Source of the DNA: Phorcus lineatus
Lineage: Eukaryota > Mollusca > Gastropoda > Trochida > Trochidae
Direction: 5' to 3'
Length of the DNA: 64,000 nucleotides
Assembly (NCBI GenBank): GCA_921293015.1
Contig: OV121095.1
Location: 35,809,484-35,873,483, forward strand
The stretch's first letter is position 1; each line of letters starts with the position of its first letter. The notes below the pieces were generated by a model that worked only from the letters and a program-made list of their open reading frames with translations, made no database searches and was not told the origin of the DNA. Both the position numbers and the translations under genes were made by a program. Below, in pieces: positions 36,516-50,490 of the stretch.

Positions 36516-38510
36516 CTGTTACATATATTCACTTTCTAACTGGTATGTTTCTCTGAGCTCATGAACAGAACATAGGATTTCAGGATATCATTTTATTTCA
36601 AAACATTTTTTTATCCAATATTCTGTTGTCTAAAGATATACCAACAACCTAGAATATACAAAACCTTTTCAGCTTAAGATTTGTCTGTCCAATGCATCTG
36701 AAACCAGAACTCCTACTGTGGAATCTGAAGCATTTTTCTGATATAAAACACTTCTGGTTAACAAGTTCCAAATTGGTTTGCCAGAGATCATAAAACATGT
36801 GGACGAAACTAACGACCAATAACGACAAGCTATACATTTGGCATCAAACAGAATCCATTGAAGCAACGCCAATATTGAACAATTCATTATCATCTCATAT
36901 ATCAATAGCCAGTTGAGTTTATTACTTTTTTATTGAGAAGAAAAAGTCTTCTTGTTTGAAACTTTCAAGTTATTGGCCATCGCAAAGAATAAGGACTTGA
37001 AGCTTCGAACATTTTGGTCAAACTGGTCATGCGTAGTGCCAGTTTAAGACAAAAAATTGTTTCCGTTTAATCATAAAAAGTCATTCTCAAAACCATTAAA
37101 TGTGGTACTGGAATATGGCTTATTTAGTGATGATTGTGTCTATTTCTGCATTCATCGATTGTAAGGTAGTTGGTGTTGTGGTTAGGTAGGTCATTTTTAT
37201 TTACTTTTATTTTTCTCGTCAAAACAGATGTCTCCCCCCTTTCCCAAATTTTCAAAACAGTTTCAGAATGATGCTCCCAAAACATACCCTATTTTAAAAA
37301 GACAAAATCAAAATTGTTGTCATAGAAACAGAAGAAAATATTAAAAGGTATAGCGATGATTGGTCAAATAGTTTTATAGAATTATGCTTGGGAATTATGG
37401 GAACAACGACATCGACCGAAACTCAACCAAATACATAATATCTCCCGATCGACCTTTAGTTGGGAGACAAAAATACGTTAGGTAGCACTGCTACTTGAGA
37501 AATCATCAGTAAGGTATAAGAGGAAGGGAGGCTCTTTTGTGTACAGTTCCCCTTTCTTTTTCAGAGTAATATGTGGGCTTCAATATTCAATACAGCTGAC
37601 AATGTAAAAGAACACACCTCATTGCTTAAAAAATTCTGTTCATTTAAGGACCAGCTTCAAACTTTAAGAACTTTATGGAGCCAAAAGAGCTTGAGGATTG
37701 TAAATATAAAATTTGTTTGAACAAATTGATAATAATTCAGTCCACGGCAATAACCCATCCTTTATGGCGGTATCGATCAACTCACACGCGAACAGTTGGT
37801 TTGCACTAGACAGTTTTATGAAAGCAAATATTTGCATGTTCTCATTCATTTCAGGAACAAGGTTAGCCATGTCAGGATTTCATTATAATTCTGCAATTAT
37901 CAGCCAAGCAGAGAACTGAACGTTTGATCAATTTTCAAAAGTGCTGAATTACATTGTCATTTTACGATGAGTAAATTTGAAACTATATTTCATTAAAAGT
38001 TGACATTTAATACTGATATCTCAACTAATTTGCTCAGGGAAAGCTATGGTATCATATTTAGATATACCCTGTAATAATTACTATACATTCATACGAGTAT
38101 AAGTTCAAGTTAGGTGACCTTCACTTCATAAATGAGAAAATCTGATAGAAACAATGTGAAAGAACTGAGACTTTACAGAATTGATTCATAGAAATTTTCA
38201 TAATCGAAGTTTACCATAAAACAGTATTTGCCTTGCCCAAAATGACTGAAGAAGACAAATTGCAAAGGTTGATATTTTGAGGAACTTGAAATCATCGATG
38301 ACCATTACCCATGCAATATTCAAAAACTCATCTTTAAGACAAAATATTTCACAATATCTTCTTATTGTAAAACATATTGAAATTATAACCAAATGCTCAA
38401 AGCAACTTAACAAATCACCTTATTATCAGCTGAAAACACTGCAATACTTTCACACCAAAATAATGAAACAAGCAGGAACTTATTTGAACTCATAAGATCA
38501 GATCAATAAA
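36516..38510. other. Intergenic DNA, nothing recognised
   Basis: Chance frames only (for example 37673-37919 on both strands). There are no repeats that I can define. Confidence 0.5.
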
Positions 38511-41070
38511 GGCATCTGAACTCATGGGAGACCTCGGCTTTAGAGACCTCATAAGTCATCAAAATAGTCTATCATCGTAAGACATCATCAAAACATTGAA
38601 GACCTCAGTGTACTCAAGATTGTAAGATATCTGAATTCGTAGGAGACCTCTGCATTAGAGACCTCATAAGTCATCAAAACAGTCTATCATCGTAAGACAT
38701 CATCAAAACACGGAAGACATCTGTGCACTCAAGATTGTAAGGTATCTGAATTCATGGGAGACCTCAGCATAAAAGACCTCATAAGGTATCAAAACAGTCT
38801 ATCGTGAAGACATCATCTAACTCACTGAAGACCTCTGTGCACTCAAGATTAATTGTAAAAGGATCAAGACCCAGTCTGAATGAACAATGTACATCAACAC
38901 TAGACGTTTGAATTCATCATTGACCTTAGCATGATCTAACCAAACAAGCTGAGAACCTCTGTATACTCACAGATCCTTGTTCAAAGGTCAAGAACCCATC
39001 TGAATTATCAATATCTTATTACAAGTTCATCAGTGACCGGGAAATATTGAAATAATCTGACAGGGCTATCATCAGACGACATCTGACTTCAAACCTAACA
39101 CACCAAGACCTTTGTGCAGGAACAGTTGCATTGAGAAACATTCAGTGACCAAGAGTCATTCACTTCATGGCAGAATAACAAGAGAGAATCTACAAATGAG
39201 TGAACACGCATGACAAAACAAAGATTATCAAAACCAAAAACGGTGAGGATTTGAGAAATATTAGATTGAAATATGTTCTCAAGATCTTAGCAAAACATCA
39301 CACTCATTATTGTAGAAGACATCTGAATGAACAATATTTCATCACTACAAGACATTTGAATCCATCAGCGACAAAAGCTTTATGAAAGGCATCAATAAAC
39401 TATTATCAAAGGCATCAATAAACTATTATCAAAGGCATCAATAAACTATTATCAAGGCATCAGTTCAAATCCACTGAAAATCTCTGTACTTTCACATTTG
39501 TAATTTGAAAATCAAGCCCTGGTCTGAGTAAAGGACTTTACATCATCACAAGATTGCTTGGAATGATCAATGACCCGTTGTCTGGATGGACTATCATCAA
39601 TGATCTATACATCTCCTGAATCATGTGATTGTATTATGATCACAAGACATCAGCAAGAAAAAGACTATGTGTACCTAAAATTGCAATTTTCAATCATCAA
39701 TGACCCATATTTGATATCAAAGCAAAAACGCAGGGAAGAATTTGTCTCTATGACCTTTTATCACAAGACATAAGCTCAAACTAAACCTTCATAAACTCAA
39801 GAGTTTCAATATTCAACCATCAGTGAACCATACTTGTTATCAAAACAAAGAGCAGGAGAAAATTAGTCTCTGTGACCATTTATCACAAGAACCTCACACT
39901 GACCATAGATGCAATATTCAACAATAAAAGTAATATCAAAGCAAAACAGCAGGAGAGAATTTGTTTCCATGACCATTCGCAACACGACATCAAGACATTT
40001 GAATCCATCAGCAACAAAAGCTTTATCAAAGGCATCAATAAACTATTATCAAAAGACATCAGTTCAAATCGCCTGAAGATCTCTGTACTTTCACATTTGT
40101 AATTTAAAAATCAGGCCCTGGTCTGAGTAAAGGACTTCACATCATCACAAGATTGCTTGAAATGATCAATGACCTGTTGTCTGGATGGACTATCATCAAT
40201 GATCTATACATCTCCTGAATCATGTGATTGTATTATGATCACAAGACATCAGCAAGCAGTCTCACTCTAGAGGACTATGTGCACCTACAATTGGGATTTT
40301 CAATAGTCAGTGTCCAAGACTTGAAATAAAAGCATAAAAGCAGGGAAGACTTTTTCTCCATGACCATTCCTCAGAGGACATGAGATACAACCTCAAATCA
40401 ACCATTATAAACACAGAGTTTCAATATTCAACCATCAGTGACCCATACTTGATATCAAAACAAAAGAGCAGGAGAAAATTTTGACCATTTATCACAAGAC
40501 ATCAGCTTACAACCTCAGACAGACCCTAGATGCAATATTCTAACAATCAGTGACTCAATTGGTATCAAAGCAAAACAGTTGGAGAGAATTTGTCTTCATG
40601 ACCATTCATAACATGACATCACGACTTCACTCTAACCCTCTATAATCTCACACTTGAACATTCAACCATCAGTGACCCAGACTTGATATCAAAGCCACAG
40701 AGCAGGAGAGAATTGGTCTCTATGACCATTCATAACAAGACACCAAACCTCACACTAAACCTAGTTGCAGCATTCAACCATCGGTGACCCAGACTTGATA
40801 TCAAAGCCACAGAGCAGGAGAGAATTGGTCTCTATGACCATTCATAACAAGACACCAAACCTCACACTAAACCTAGTTGCAGCATTCAACCATCGGTGAC
40901 CCAGACTTGATCTCAATGAAAAAGAGCATGAGATAACATCTCCTTGAACACCTATACATCAGAAGACACCAGCCAAGAGTCTCACACTGAAGAACTCTGA
41001 ATACTCACAATTGCAATGAGATACCATCACAGACCCAGAGTCGATATCAAAAGCAAACGAGCAGAAGGGT
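38510..41070. repeat. Degenerate satellite of about 112-118-bp units
   Basis: gggagacctc-type units recur at 38517, 38632 and 38747 (115 bp). A second variant (caccaaacctcacactaaac) repeats exactly 112 bp apart at 40741 and 40853. A roughly 190-bp block with gtctggatggactatcatca near 39580 is copied near 40180, giving a longer period of about 600 bp. Three 23-bp copies of aggcatcaataaactattat sit at 39385-39460. Short frames here (39200-40102) are repeat-derived. Confidence 0.85.
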
Positions 41071-44000
41071 GATGGAAGCCCAGTGAAGTTGGGCACGCAA
41101 ACACATGATACATCAAACCCTGATGACATCTCTGCTGATGCAGGATCAATACCTTTTACATTGCACTGCCATTAAACATCACCCAACATTCACATTCAGA
41201 GTTTTTCTTACATAAATTGAGTTTGGTGTATCTCCCAGTATACTCGTGGCATCGATCATGAATATAGCAGCTAAAACATCATATAAAGTACTTGGATTCC
41301 TTGAATGCCACCTGTAGCTTGAATACAACCAAGGGTCTGGTTTAAATAGTGTGGGGAAAGGAGTTGAAAGATAGATAGATAAGAATAACATGACCTGAAC
41401 AAAACCTAGACAAAGATATTGATACCCTGTGGTTTGTTTTTAAAGAAATAGGGGAAAAACTTACTCCTCTGCATGATTCCAGCAGTGGATTGGTTTGAAT
41501 ATGTGGAATTGATTTTCTCCATTATCGAATTCCTCTATAGTGTAAATGTATCTGAGTAGTTTCTACAGACACATCAGTATTTGCATATTTCTGGGACTAC
41601 CAGAGTGACACTGATCGTCTACAAGGCAACCATTAAGGATAGGAACAGTTAAAAAAATCAAAAGTTCACATTTTTCCATACTTGAATCAAATATATATGT
41701 GTTAAAATATTTACTAACATTCTTATCTCCTTCAAAAATGCTTTGTTGCCATTCATGAATATTGCCCTACTAAAAAGATTCCTAATTGAGTTGGTGTTAC
41801 AGACTTTCTTCCTGTAATAATTTTAGCTGCAACGATATAAGCGAAATACTCTTGAAAGCAGCGTTAAAACCCAAATTACCTCACCAGACCTCACCTAATT
41901 TAGTCCATGAAGATTCTATGGTACATTCCATTAACCGATTTATTGTAGGGTAGTATTATATTAAGCTCCAAGATACATCCAGAGAGTACAACAGTTCTTG
42001 ATGAGACTAATATGGTTAAACAAAGAAATATAATGCTGAGTGGATAAATTAATTAAGTTCACAAAGACATATAGAGTATAAATTTTGATAGCAACATTCT
42101 TGAAAACAACTATTATCAACAAGGAAGTACTGCTCAAGAACATTTATGTACTGGCCTAATGAGAACAAACCATCACGTTAGGGGCCTCCTTTCAAAAAGC
42201 ATTAGTGATTGTACACCTCTAACATAAACACAGTGTAATATTAAAGAATGGTTTTAACTTCAGTAAAAGTTGCTTTGTAAAAGGAGACTGTGAAAAGTAA
42301 AAAGTCTTTATTCCTTTCTGTCCATATCTCTGAACTAAGGGATAAGTCTTGACTGGTGTCAATGGTGAGATTGTAATGCCAAATCTCAAGTGGGTTGGCG
42401 CTTTCTACAACACATCTCTGAAGTAACTGTTACAAAGTCATATAGAACTACATATGAATCTGCAAATTTGAATGAAATTATTTTGTTGTTGTTTAAACTA
42501 ATTCCAATAATTTATCATATTTCTAAACTACCCAACAGCAACACATGAATCAAGCAGAGAGCTAAAGTATATTGCAGCCATCCAAAGTAAGAACATCTTC
42601 AAATCCCAATGGTATATGTCATCTTAAAATCCACACAATGGTAATAAATATAGTCACTAAAACATTCAAAATATTTCTCAAAGCAATTTAATAGTTGTCC
42701 ATTCATTGCACTCCTTTCATAAACATAGCGAACATAACCTAGCCCAAAACAAACAAAATGGTAAGTCCCTTTAACCAATAGTTAACTCCAACTCATTACT
42801 CAGAATGTTTCAAAAAGCAAATCCATATCAGTCCATGTATCTATCTCTTACTCACTCATCAGATTAGTGCGTGAACCCACTTCACTGGTCTACAGAGAGC
42901 TATACATATCATAACCAAGCACCTCTACAATGGTCAAGTATGAATGCTCGCTGACTAAGTCTCTCCTGGGATGTCACATGAATACAGACTCATAACAATG
43001 TGTAGTGGCAATCCTATGTTATTGCAGCCCGACTTGGGTCCATCCTGGTTCCAAACCTTACAGCCTGGTTTCACATATAGAAAATATATTCACAATTTTG
43101 GAAATTTAATTTAATCTAATTCTGTTTATTGTGAGATCTGTCAAAAAAACTTAATGTAATATCTTCAGATTTAAACAAAAGGTTTTGTGTTCCACTCTGT
43201 AGTAAACAGTAAGTAGACCATATTATCCCAGATTATTGAAAATCCAATTAACAGTTTTATAATCATGACGGCCATACAACTGCAAATAAGCTTTTTACCT
43301 TGAACAAAATGCAAGACCATTAAAGGCTTAAAAGTCTATCAGGCACATTAAGAATAATTTCTGAAATAAAGGTAACAATGACATCAAAGGCAAGCTTTAT
43401 CTCGCACAACATGAATTGTCTTGACTAATTCTCTCTTGGGACCATATATTTAACTGAAACAGCCTTGTCTGCAGATAGTGAATGGTGATAACTTGTACAC
43501 CCAAGAGATCAAATATGAATAATACTGGTATATCTTTATTCCCAGCCAATCCTCTTATCAAAGAAAAAATGTGAATGAGATACACACCAAGAAAACACAG
43601 ATGGTAAAATAAACTCACGGACAGAAACATGGACACATGGACATAATGAACTCATGGAGTGCTATTAACCCTTGAATATGTAGTTAAACACCAGACTTAG
43701 GTAATAATATTTTGACCCCAAACGACCTCTCAAAAAGAAAGTCTTGTTTTGAAGACAACTTCCATTTCTTGAAGGCTTTTGAAGGCTCTTTTATTCAATA
43801 AAATAATTGTTTTTGAGAATTATTTTTCTGAAACTGGATATAAGTCTAATGGGTATGATGTATGTAAAATAGAATAGGGTTACATTATAAGTAGACATGA
43901 CATAAATATAACATTCTTTCTGGGGTTCGAGCGTTACTAAAAACAGCATAACTCTGCAAAACTATGATGTTATACACAATATTTCAATCTTTTTACTTAA

Positions 44001-45898
44001 AGCTCAAACGATAAGGCAAATACATACACAATACACATACACATGAATACTGAGGTGAAGCACAAGTCCAAGCAAATCTCTGGTACTCTATTCTCTAATC
44101 CATTGGAGCTATCAGCAGGATCTACACACAGAGAGGAGAGATGACAAGATACTGTTCACAAAGCATGACTTATTGATGCATGACACATAGATCTCACAGT
44201 GTCATGAAACATATATGTGCATGACACCTGCCTGGTAGTATTGTTATGAATGACACTTGTCATGAAATATTTAATTGAAACAAGCGTGGGTGGCTAAATA
44301 AATGAATGGATGAATGAAAATTGTGTTTGTTTAGAGGGTTTGCCTGAAAATACTCATTTGAGTGATAATGAAAATACCTTGTACGCCATGTCTGGATCAA
44401 TTGTTCAGAACAATCTACTGATAGACTTTGACGGATATATCTTTGTTTGAATGGTTTGCTAATCATTGGGTTATTGTAATGCAATAAGTGCTTAGAATTA
44501 AGGTGTGTTAAATTGTTACAATGGTTTGATGAACTGAATCATTATGTTTAGCTTATCACTGTTCAATATCCAAGTATTGTACTTACATAGCCAAATTATA
44601 CAAATATGTTCTACCATAAACCTATCCTGTTACTATAGTCAATGGGAAAATTGCAAACTGTTTACCTTTTATAGAAATCCTCAGGAGTTCAAGTAACAGG
44701 TAAGAATAATTGATATTGATGACGTCGAAAGTTAAACATACTATACATCCCTGTATCCAAAAAAATTTGAATACTAGCTGTTATCACAAATCTTTAAAAA
44801 AATGGAATTCTTTAAAAATCTTATGTTAAAAAACTAGGGTTTTTTAAAAAATCCAGCCACATTAGAGCTACTGCAATTAGATTTATTATTGTTACATACC
44901 TTGTATATTGCATTTTGAATGCCAAACTTAACTTCCAAAAGCTTTATATGTTTGCAATTGTCCAGGGAAAATCTGTATCAAGAAATCAAACAGGCACTCC
45001 TCACAAAATTGACAAATTTAAAGGCTCTGTTTAAAATGTTTAATTTGTTTGATATTTACACGTCAAATAAAAGTTTATGTAAAACATATTTTCTTCAGAT
45101 ACCACTCAACCTGATGATCCATTGTCATAAAATAGGATTTCAATCTTTTAAATGAAAACTTCCTTGAACACCCTTAAATCAACTAAGTTTAGGAAATGGA
45201 TTGTATAGTTTATTTGATCTGGGTTTGTTTGTTAGTTTAAAAACTTGTTTTATTGATCAAAAAAGATATTCTTGAAATAAGCAACAATTATTTTCAATTT
45301 TGTGAGATAAAATTATTTCCCTGAGAAAACTTGCTACATAATTTTGCATAAGTACATAATTTTTAACAAAATAAATTACAAACCACAACAGACAACACTT
45401 AACAATTGAAAATTCATCAGAACACATGAAACCAAGGTTGTATAACTATAACATGCACTTTGATGAAATGATAATCATATACAAACATTCCATATTGATC
45501 GAAATTAGCAGTGAAACACAAGTTTATTCAAACGCTTGTCAGCACAGAATGTATTATCTGTCATCAAATCCGAACTGAAAGGCACTTCAAACAAGCTAGC
45601 ATCAATATCACAAGAACTGCTGACTTCAATGAAGTATATCTTGATAATTCATGCCTTTCAAACTCTTCAAGTCTTTGAAGAGCATCATACTAATTATGAA
45701 ACAACAGGTGTTGTTGATTGCAATTGTAAGACATATGATATTTCTGAACACCAGTCACAAACTGGAAATCAAAACCAGGTATAAAATTTCATATCTGCTG
45801 ATGGATTTTTTAGAAATTGAACCACATGGAGTTAACTCAACATAATGTGATAAATTTGTAAAAATACAACGATAAAATCACAAATGAATAGAAAATTA
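41071..45898. other. Intergenic DNA, nothing recognised apart from a SINE piece
   Basis: AT-rich unique-looking sequence. Frames such as 43397-43636 and 44919-45155 have no motif or splice context that suggests a gene. Confidence 0.5.
41825..41897 (+). mobile_element. Nin-DC-like SINE 3' fragment
   Basis: The reverse complement reads gtgaggtaatttgggtttta then gctttcaagagtatttcgct, the same domain as at 7370-7430 in opposite orientation. Confidence 0.65.
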
Positions 45899-46041
45899 GT
45901 CTTTTCTTGACAAATACCATGTTAATCTCATTAAGTTAGGCAGAAAATTTAAATATTATCACTCATGGCTGCACCACTTATGATAATATCAATTATATAC
46001 CTCACTCACAGATAAAAACATGGTATTTGTCAAGAAAAGAC
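45899..46041. mobile_element. Foldback element with 24-bp perfect inverted arms
   Basis: gtcttttcttgacaaatacc (plus four more bases) at 45899-45922 is the exact reverse complement of 46018-46041. The spacer of 95 bp has no homology elsewhere that I can see. Confidence 0.75.
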
Positions 46042-46130
46042 AAACATCAAAGTTATCATGGAATCATCTCCAGCAATCATGGATCTCAAATGAAAGCAGG
46101 ATGCTCTATCAACTGAGCTCAAGGGAAATA

Positions 46131-46520
46131 ATAATAATAATAATAATAATGGATATTTATATTGCGCAAGTTATCCACACACGAATGCATGCTCAATGCG
46201 CTACCCTGCATTATTACCCTGGTCTAACCCAAGCTGCCGGTTACAGCGCATAAAGGTCACCTCCAACACAATCTACACCAGGTACCCAATTAGTACTGCT
46301 GGGTGAACATAGGCACATTTTGAATAAAGTCTCTTGCCTAAGGAGACACCACAAGTTTCTCAACTTGTGCCTCAGTGTGGGACAGGGAATAATCCTTGAA
46401 CTCTCAGTTAATACAGCAACGATCGGGTAACCCACCCATCTGGAGAGACACGCCAGATGTTGCTGAACTTCACTGTTAGTGGTCAACTGAGCTACGCACA
46501 GGACCACGTGCCACCACACG
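46131..46520 (-). mobile_element. SINE with tRNA-like head and AAT tail
   Basis: On the minus strand it begins near 46520 with GCGTAGCTCAGTTGACCAC (tRNA-like A-box region). It runs through conserved-looking body sequence and ends in a gcgcaatataaatatcc block followed by an (ATT)n tail, forward (aat)n at 46131-46150. A fragment of the same family lies at 12565-12615, and possibly another at 57975-58040. The 92-codon frame at 46241-46519 is within it. Confidence 0.7.
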
Positions 46521-47149
46521 TGAAATCCAAGTAGTTAATTAAAATTTAATGTCAATAATATTACAAACTTTACATACTATCCCTTGATATTCAATAACTT
46601 TTCATAGAACATAGATTGTAGGCTGCAATAAAATCTCTCCTTCACGAGCCTATTTTCTGTCTATCGATTACCAGCACGATGTTCAATAAATCTTCCCTTG
46701 TTTATTGTGTGCAAACCATTATTTCATGGTAATGAATTCATTCAAACTGATGACCAATCAAAACATTTTCTTCTGAGCATGTAAACACACAATGATGTAT
46801 CCAAATAATGGAGACTGTTAACTAAATAAATCTGAGTGTTGATGAATATCTAAATTGAAGTCTTTCAAGCATACAGTACATGCATGAACATTGAGAATTT
46901 ATACTAGAACTCACATAAAGAGGGTCCAAACATTGCTTGTACCAATATCAACACAAACTTTCAAACAAATCAAAGCAAAATTGTCTTCAAGCTCTGCTCA
47001 TTGTATCAATGTAATCCAAAAGATGTAAACTTACAATAGTTCCTACCAATTAATCTCAAATCAAATAATAGAAGTTTGTCTTTAAGCTCTCCTAAGCATT
47101 GTCAGGTATTCCTCATAAACTGACATTGCGTGCAAATCTACTGAACTAT

Positions 47150-49270
47150 TTTAACCTCATGACACTACACAAACTGTAAACATTGTCCTGGCAAGCACAC
47201 AATAGTGAACTCAACCTTGGCACTCATGTTATCAAGAATCTTCTCGTCAACAATCTTTATCAACAATCTTCAAAGTCTATCCTACCTTCATGTGGATAGC
47301 AAGGAATCAACAGTGTACCTTCCATAAAATGAGCTACTAATTGTCCACCAAATTGTATATAATGATTTGTGTTTGCTCATTCCCTGATGAGGTTTCAATT
47401 ATTGTTGCTCCATTACCACTTGCCATAATCCTTTCTTTGTCAGCAACTGCCAAAAAACAAGTTCCAAAAAACTACATTCCATATAATGAGCTACTTATCC
47501 TCTTCCAATCTGTATATATCGACATTTTTTTGTCTCTGCACAATCCCAGAGGTTTATAATCTACTAATGATCAAATACCACTGCCAAACAATAAAGTCTA
47601 ACTTTTCTCCATATTGATAGCAAAGCCTCAACAGTATGTACATTACATACAATGAGGCAGTAGTCGTCTACCAATCTGTATATATGTTGGTGCTCGACCA
47701 AATCCCTCAGATTTAATCCACTCCTGCTCCAATAGCACTTGCAAATGATCTCAAATCCAAAACAATAAAAAACATCTTTCATCCAAGTTGACAAAGTCAG
47801 AACCGTCTACAGTCCATACAATGAGCTACTAGTCTTCTACCAACCTGATTAAATTTTGAAGCTCTGAGATTTAATCCACTGTTGCTCCAATACCACAAGC
47901 CCACAATCCCTTCTTTTATCAGCAACTTCCAAACAAAAAAGCACTTGCAAATGATCTAAAGTTGAACAGGAACATCCAAACAGAAAAGCCTACAACTTCC
48001 CCTGATGCTCTCAGCGAAGACATATATACTGGTTTACCTTCCATACAATGCCCTCTTGGTAGTCTGTCGATCTATATGTTTACTGTGTCTTGTCTCAATC
48101 CTCAATCCCTTGATTAGATTAAGTTCACTGTTGCTAACCTTTACCAAGAACTTCGAAACTTCATTTTACTCCATACCTCTAAACCCTCACTACAATGAGC
48201 TATCAGTAAGCTATATGTCAATGGTGTCCTCTCTCCAGCAAAGTCTGTGATTAAATTAATCCCAGAAGACTCCAGCTACTTGCCAATGATTTGCAATGAC
48301 TTACCCAGAATCCAGATTTTAAGAGTAACTTCCAAGTAAGAAAATCTACCTTTTTTTATAACTGATGTAACACATACAACAACTCAGCGAAAGCTTTACC
48401 CTGCACACATTAAACATAAATTCTTTTTTTGCAGACATAAGGAGTCAATGTTGCACTAGCATATTACTCATATTCACTTATTTCACTATCATTACTAGAT
48501 TAATCATATTCCGTATGTTTGGATGCCATTCCAGTTTTTATATGTGCTTGGCTGAATGATAGAGTTGCATGTGACCGCCATTGCGAATAAACATCTTGAA
48601 TATACTCAACAATTGCTCCGAATAATCTTGCTGATAATCCTTAACTGAATAGCAACTTCAAAACGAGAATGTCTGCCCTTCGAACTGATGAAATACATAC
48701 AAGACCATACAAAGCACAAGCTTTACACGGCACACATTAACTGTAAGTACCCTTTTGTAAGTCTGAGGAGTCCATGTCCCGCTGACCAATTCCCTTGAGA
48801 CTACAATCACTCTTGCTCCAATACAACTTGCCAATAATCCTTAACTGAAAAGCAACTTCCAAACAAGAATATCTGCTCCTCAAACTGATGAAATACACAA
48901 AAGACCTCTGCACAAGCTTTACACGACACACATTAACTATAAGTACTCTATTGTAGGTCTGAGGAGTCCATGGCCAAATCTCTTGAGACTAAATTCACTC
49001 TTGCTCCAATAGGACTTGCCAATAATCCTTAACTGAACAGCAACTTCCAAACAAAAATATCTGTCTTCTCTTCAAGCTGATGGAATATAGCAGGAACTCG
49101 GCTCCAGCCTTACCTTACACACAACAACCTTGCCTATTTTCTTGTAGGTGTTGGTTGCCAACTTCTCAGTAGCCAATTCCCTGATGAGATTAATTCACTG
49201 GTACGCCAATGCGACATGACCTTCATCTTGATTAGTCTCAACATTCACATATAGAGCAATAAACTATACT
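47150..49270. repeat. Degenerate satellite, roughly 190-200-bp units
   Basis: ataatccttaactgaa/cagcaacttc recurs near 48633, 48833 and 49021. Other shared phrases (cttgctccaatac, gatgaaatacat, acacattaac) recur in the same order, and fainter copies reach back to about 47150. All frames within it are repeat-derived. Confidence 0.75.
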
Positions 49271-49479
49271 TCAGGACTGCATCATGACCCTTATTTTAGA
49301 TTAATTTCACCTGCACTTTATTAATGAGACACATGCCACAAAATAATCACATCATCGCTTCACCTTAACCTCTTTAACAGAGTGTATCAAAAACTTTAAG
49401 AAAAATGGCAAAAAAGCATATCCTTATTATCCAAAATTTTATAAGACTACTGCTCTTATGTAACACAAGCCTCTTAAAG

Positions 49480-50490
49480 TGACTAAAATTTTAACAATCC
49501 TTGATCCAGCGTGAAGATGTAGAAGCATCGTTAAACACTATTTATAACTAAGTTAACCTAGTCTCCTGATGTATTACCCAAATGATGTTTTTCAAGCCTC
49601 GTTGCTCCTTAAATGCAATTCCAAAGTGACACAAGCTTGTGACATGACAAAGATCCAAACTGAAGTGAAGAGGCATCATAAAACGCTAGTTCTAGCTTCA
49701 GTTCCAAGTAAACAAGTCCTTCATGTAATTGCCGAAATAATGTCCCTCAAGCCAGTTCCTCATTACAAGCTCACATCAAAACCTTGATGCAAACTGACAA
49801 TGGAGAAGAAATACACCACAGATATACCATCCGTTCACAGTAGTCAAGTCTTTCCATATGCATGCCAAATTCATGTTTTTAAAGCAATTTGCTCAAGAAT
49901 TTCAGCTCCAATGTGACACATGATAGCAAAGATAAACCTTGTTTCAACCAATATGAGGGTATGGACAATACACAACAAAAGCTTAAAGAACACAGAATGC
50001 AAGTCCTCCATGTTTAAACCAACAGTTACCATCATTGGATTCTGCTCAAAAGCCTCTTACCATGATAAATATCAAAACCTTGATCTAAACCGACAATGTA
50101 CAAGAAATATACAACACATAAGCCCTACCCTCAGTTCACAGTAAGCATGTCAATGGCTTTACATGTCCAAATCATCTCTAAAAATCAACTTGCTCAAGAA
50201 CTTCAGCACCAATATGACATGTCAAAACAAGAAGAAAAAACTTGATGCACATTGACGATATGGAAGAAATTTTCAACATGACTCCTAAGAACACTATCAA
50301 TATACAAGCACAAATCAGGTCTTCAGGTTAAAACCAAAAAGATTTGAATATTCTTCCAAATGGACAATGTAGCAGCAAGACACAACACAAAACTTTACCC
50401 CCTGTCCACAGTGAGCAAGTCTCTCCATGTTATGCCTAAGTCATGACTTTCAAGCTAGTTGATCATCAATTGCCGGTCTATGATGACGCA
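49480..50490. repeat. Degenerate satellite, roughly 280-300-bp units
   Basis: Variants of ttgctcaagaatttcagctc followed by caatgtgacac recur near 49606, 49888, 50187 and 50456, each followed by an aaaccttgat-type phrase. It may continue the array to its left in diverged form. Confidence 0.65.

Noticed and set aside
46241-46519. 92-codon minus-strand frame
   Set aside because: Lies entirely within a tRNA-headed SINE.
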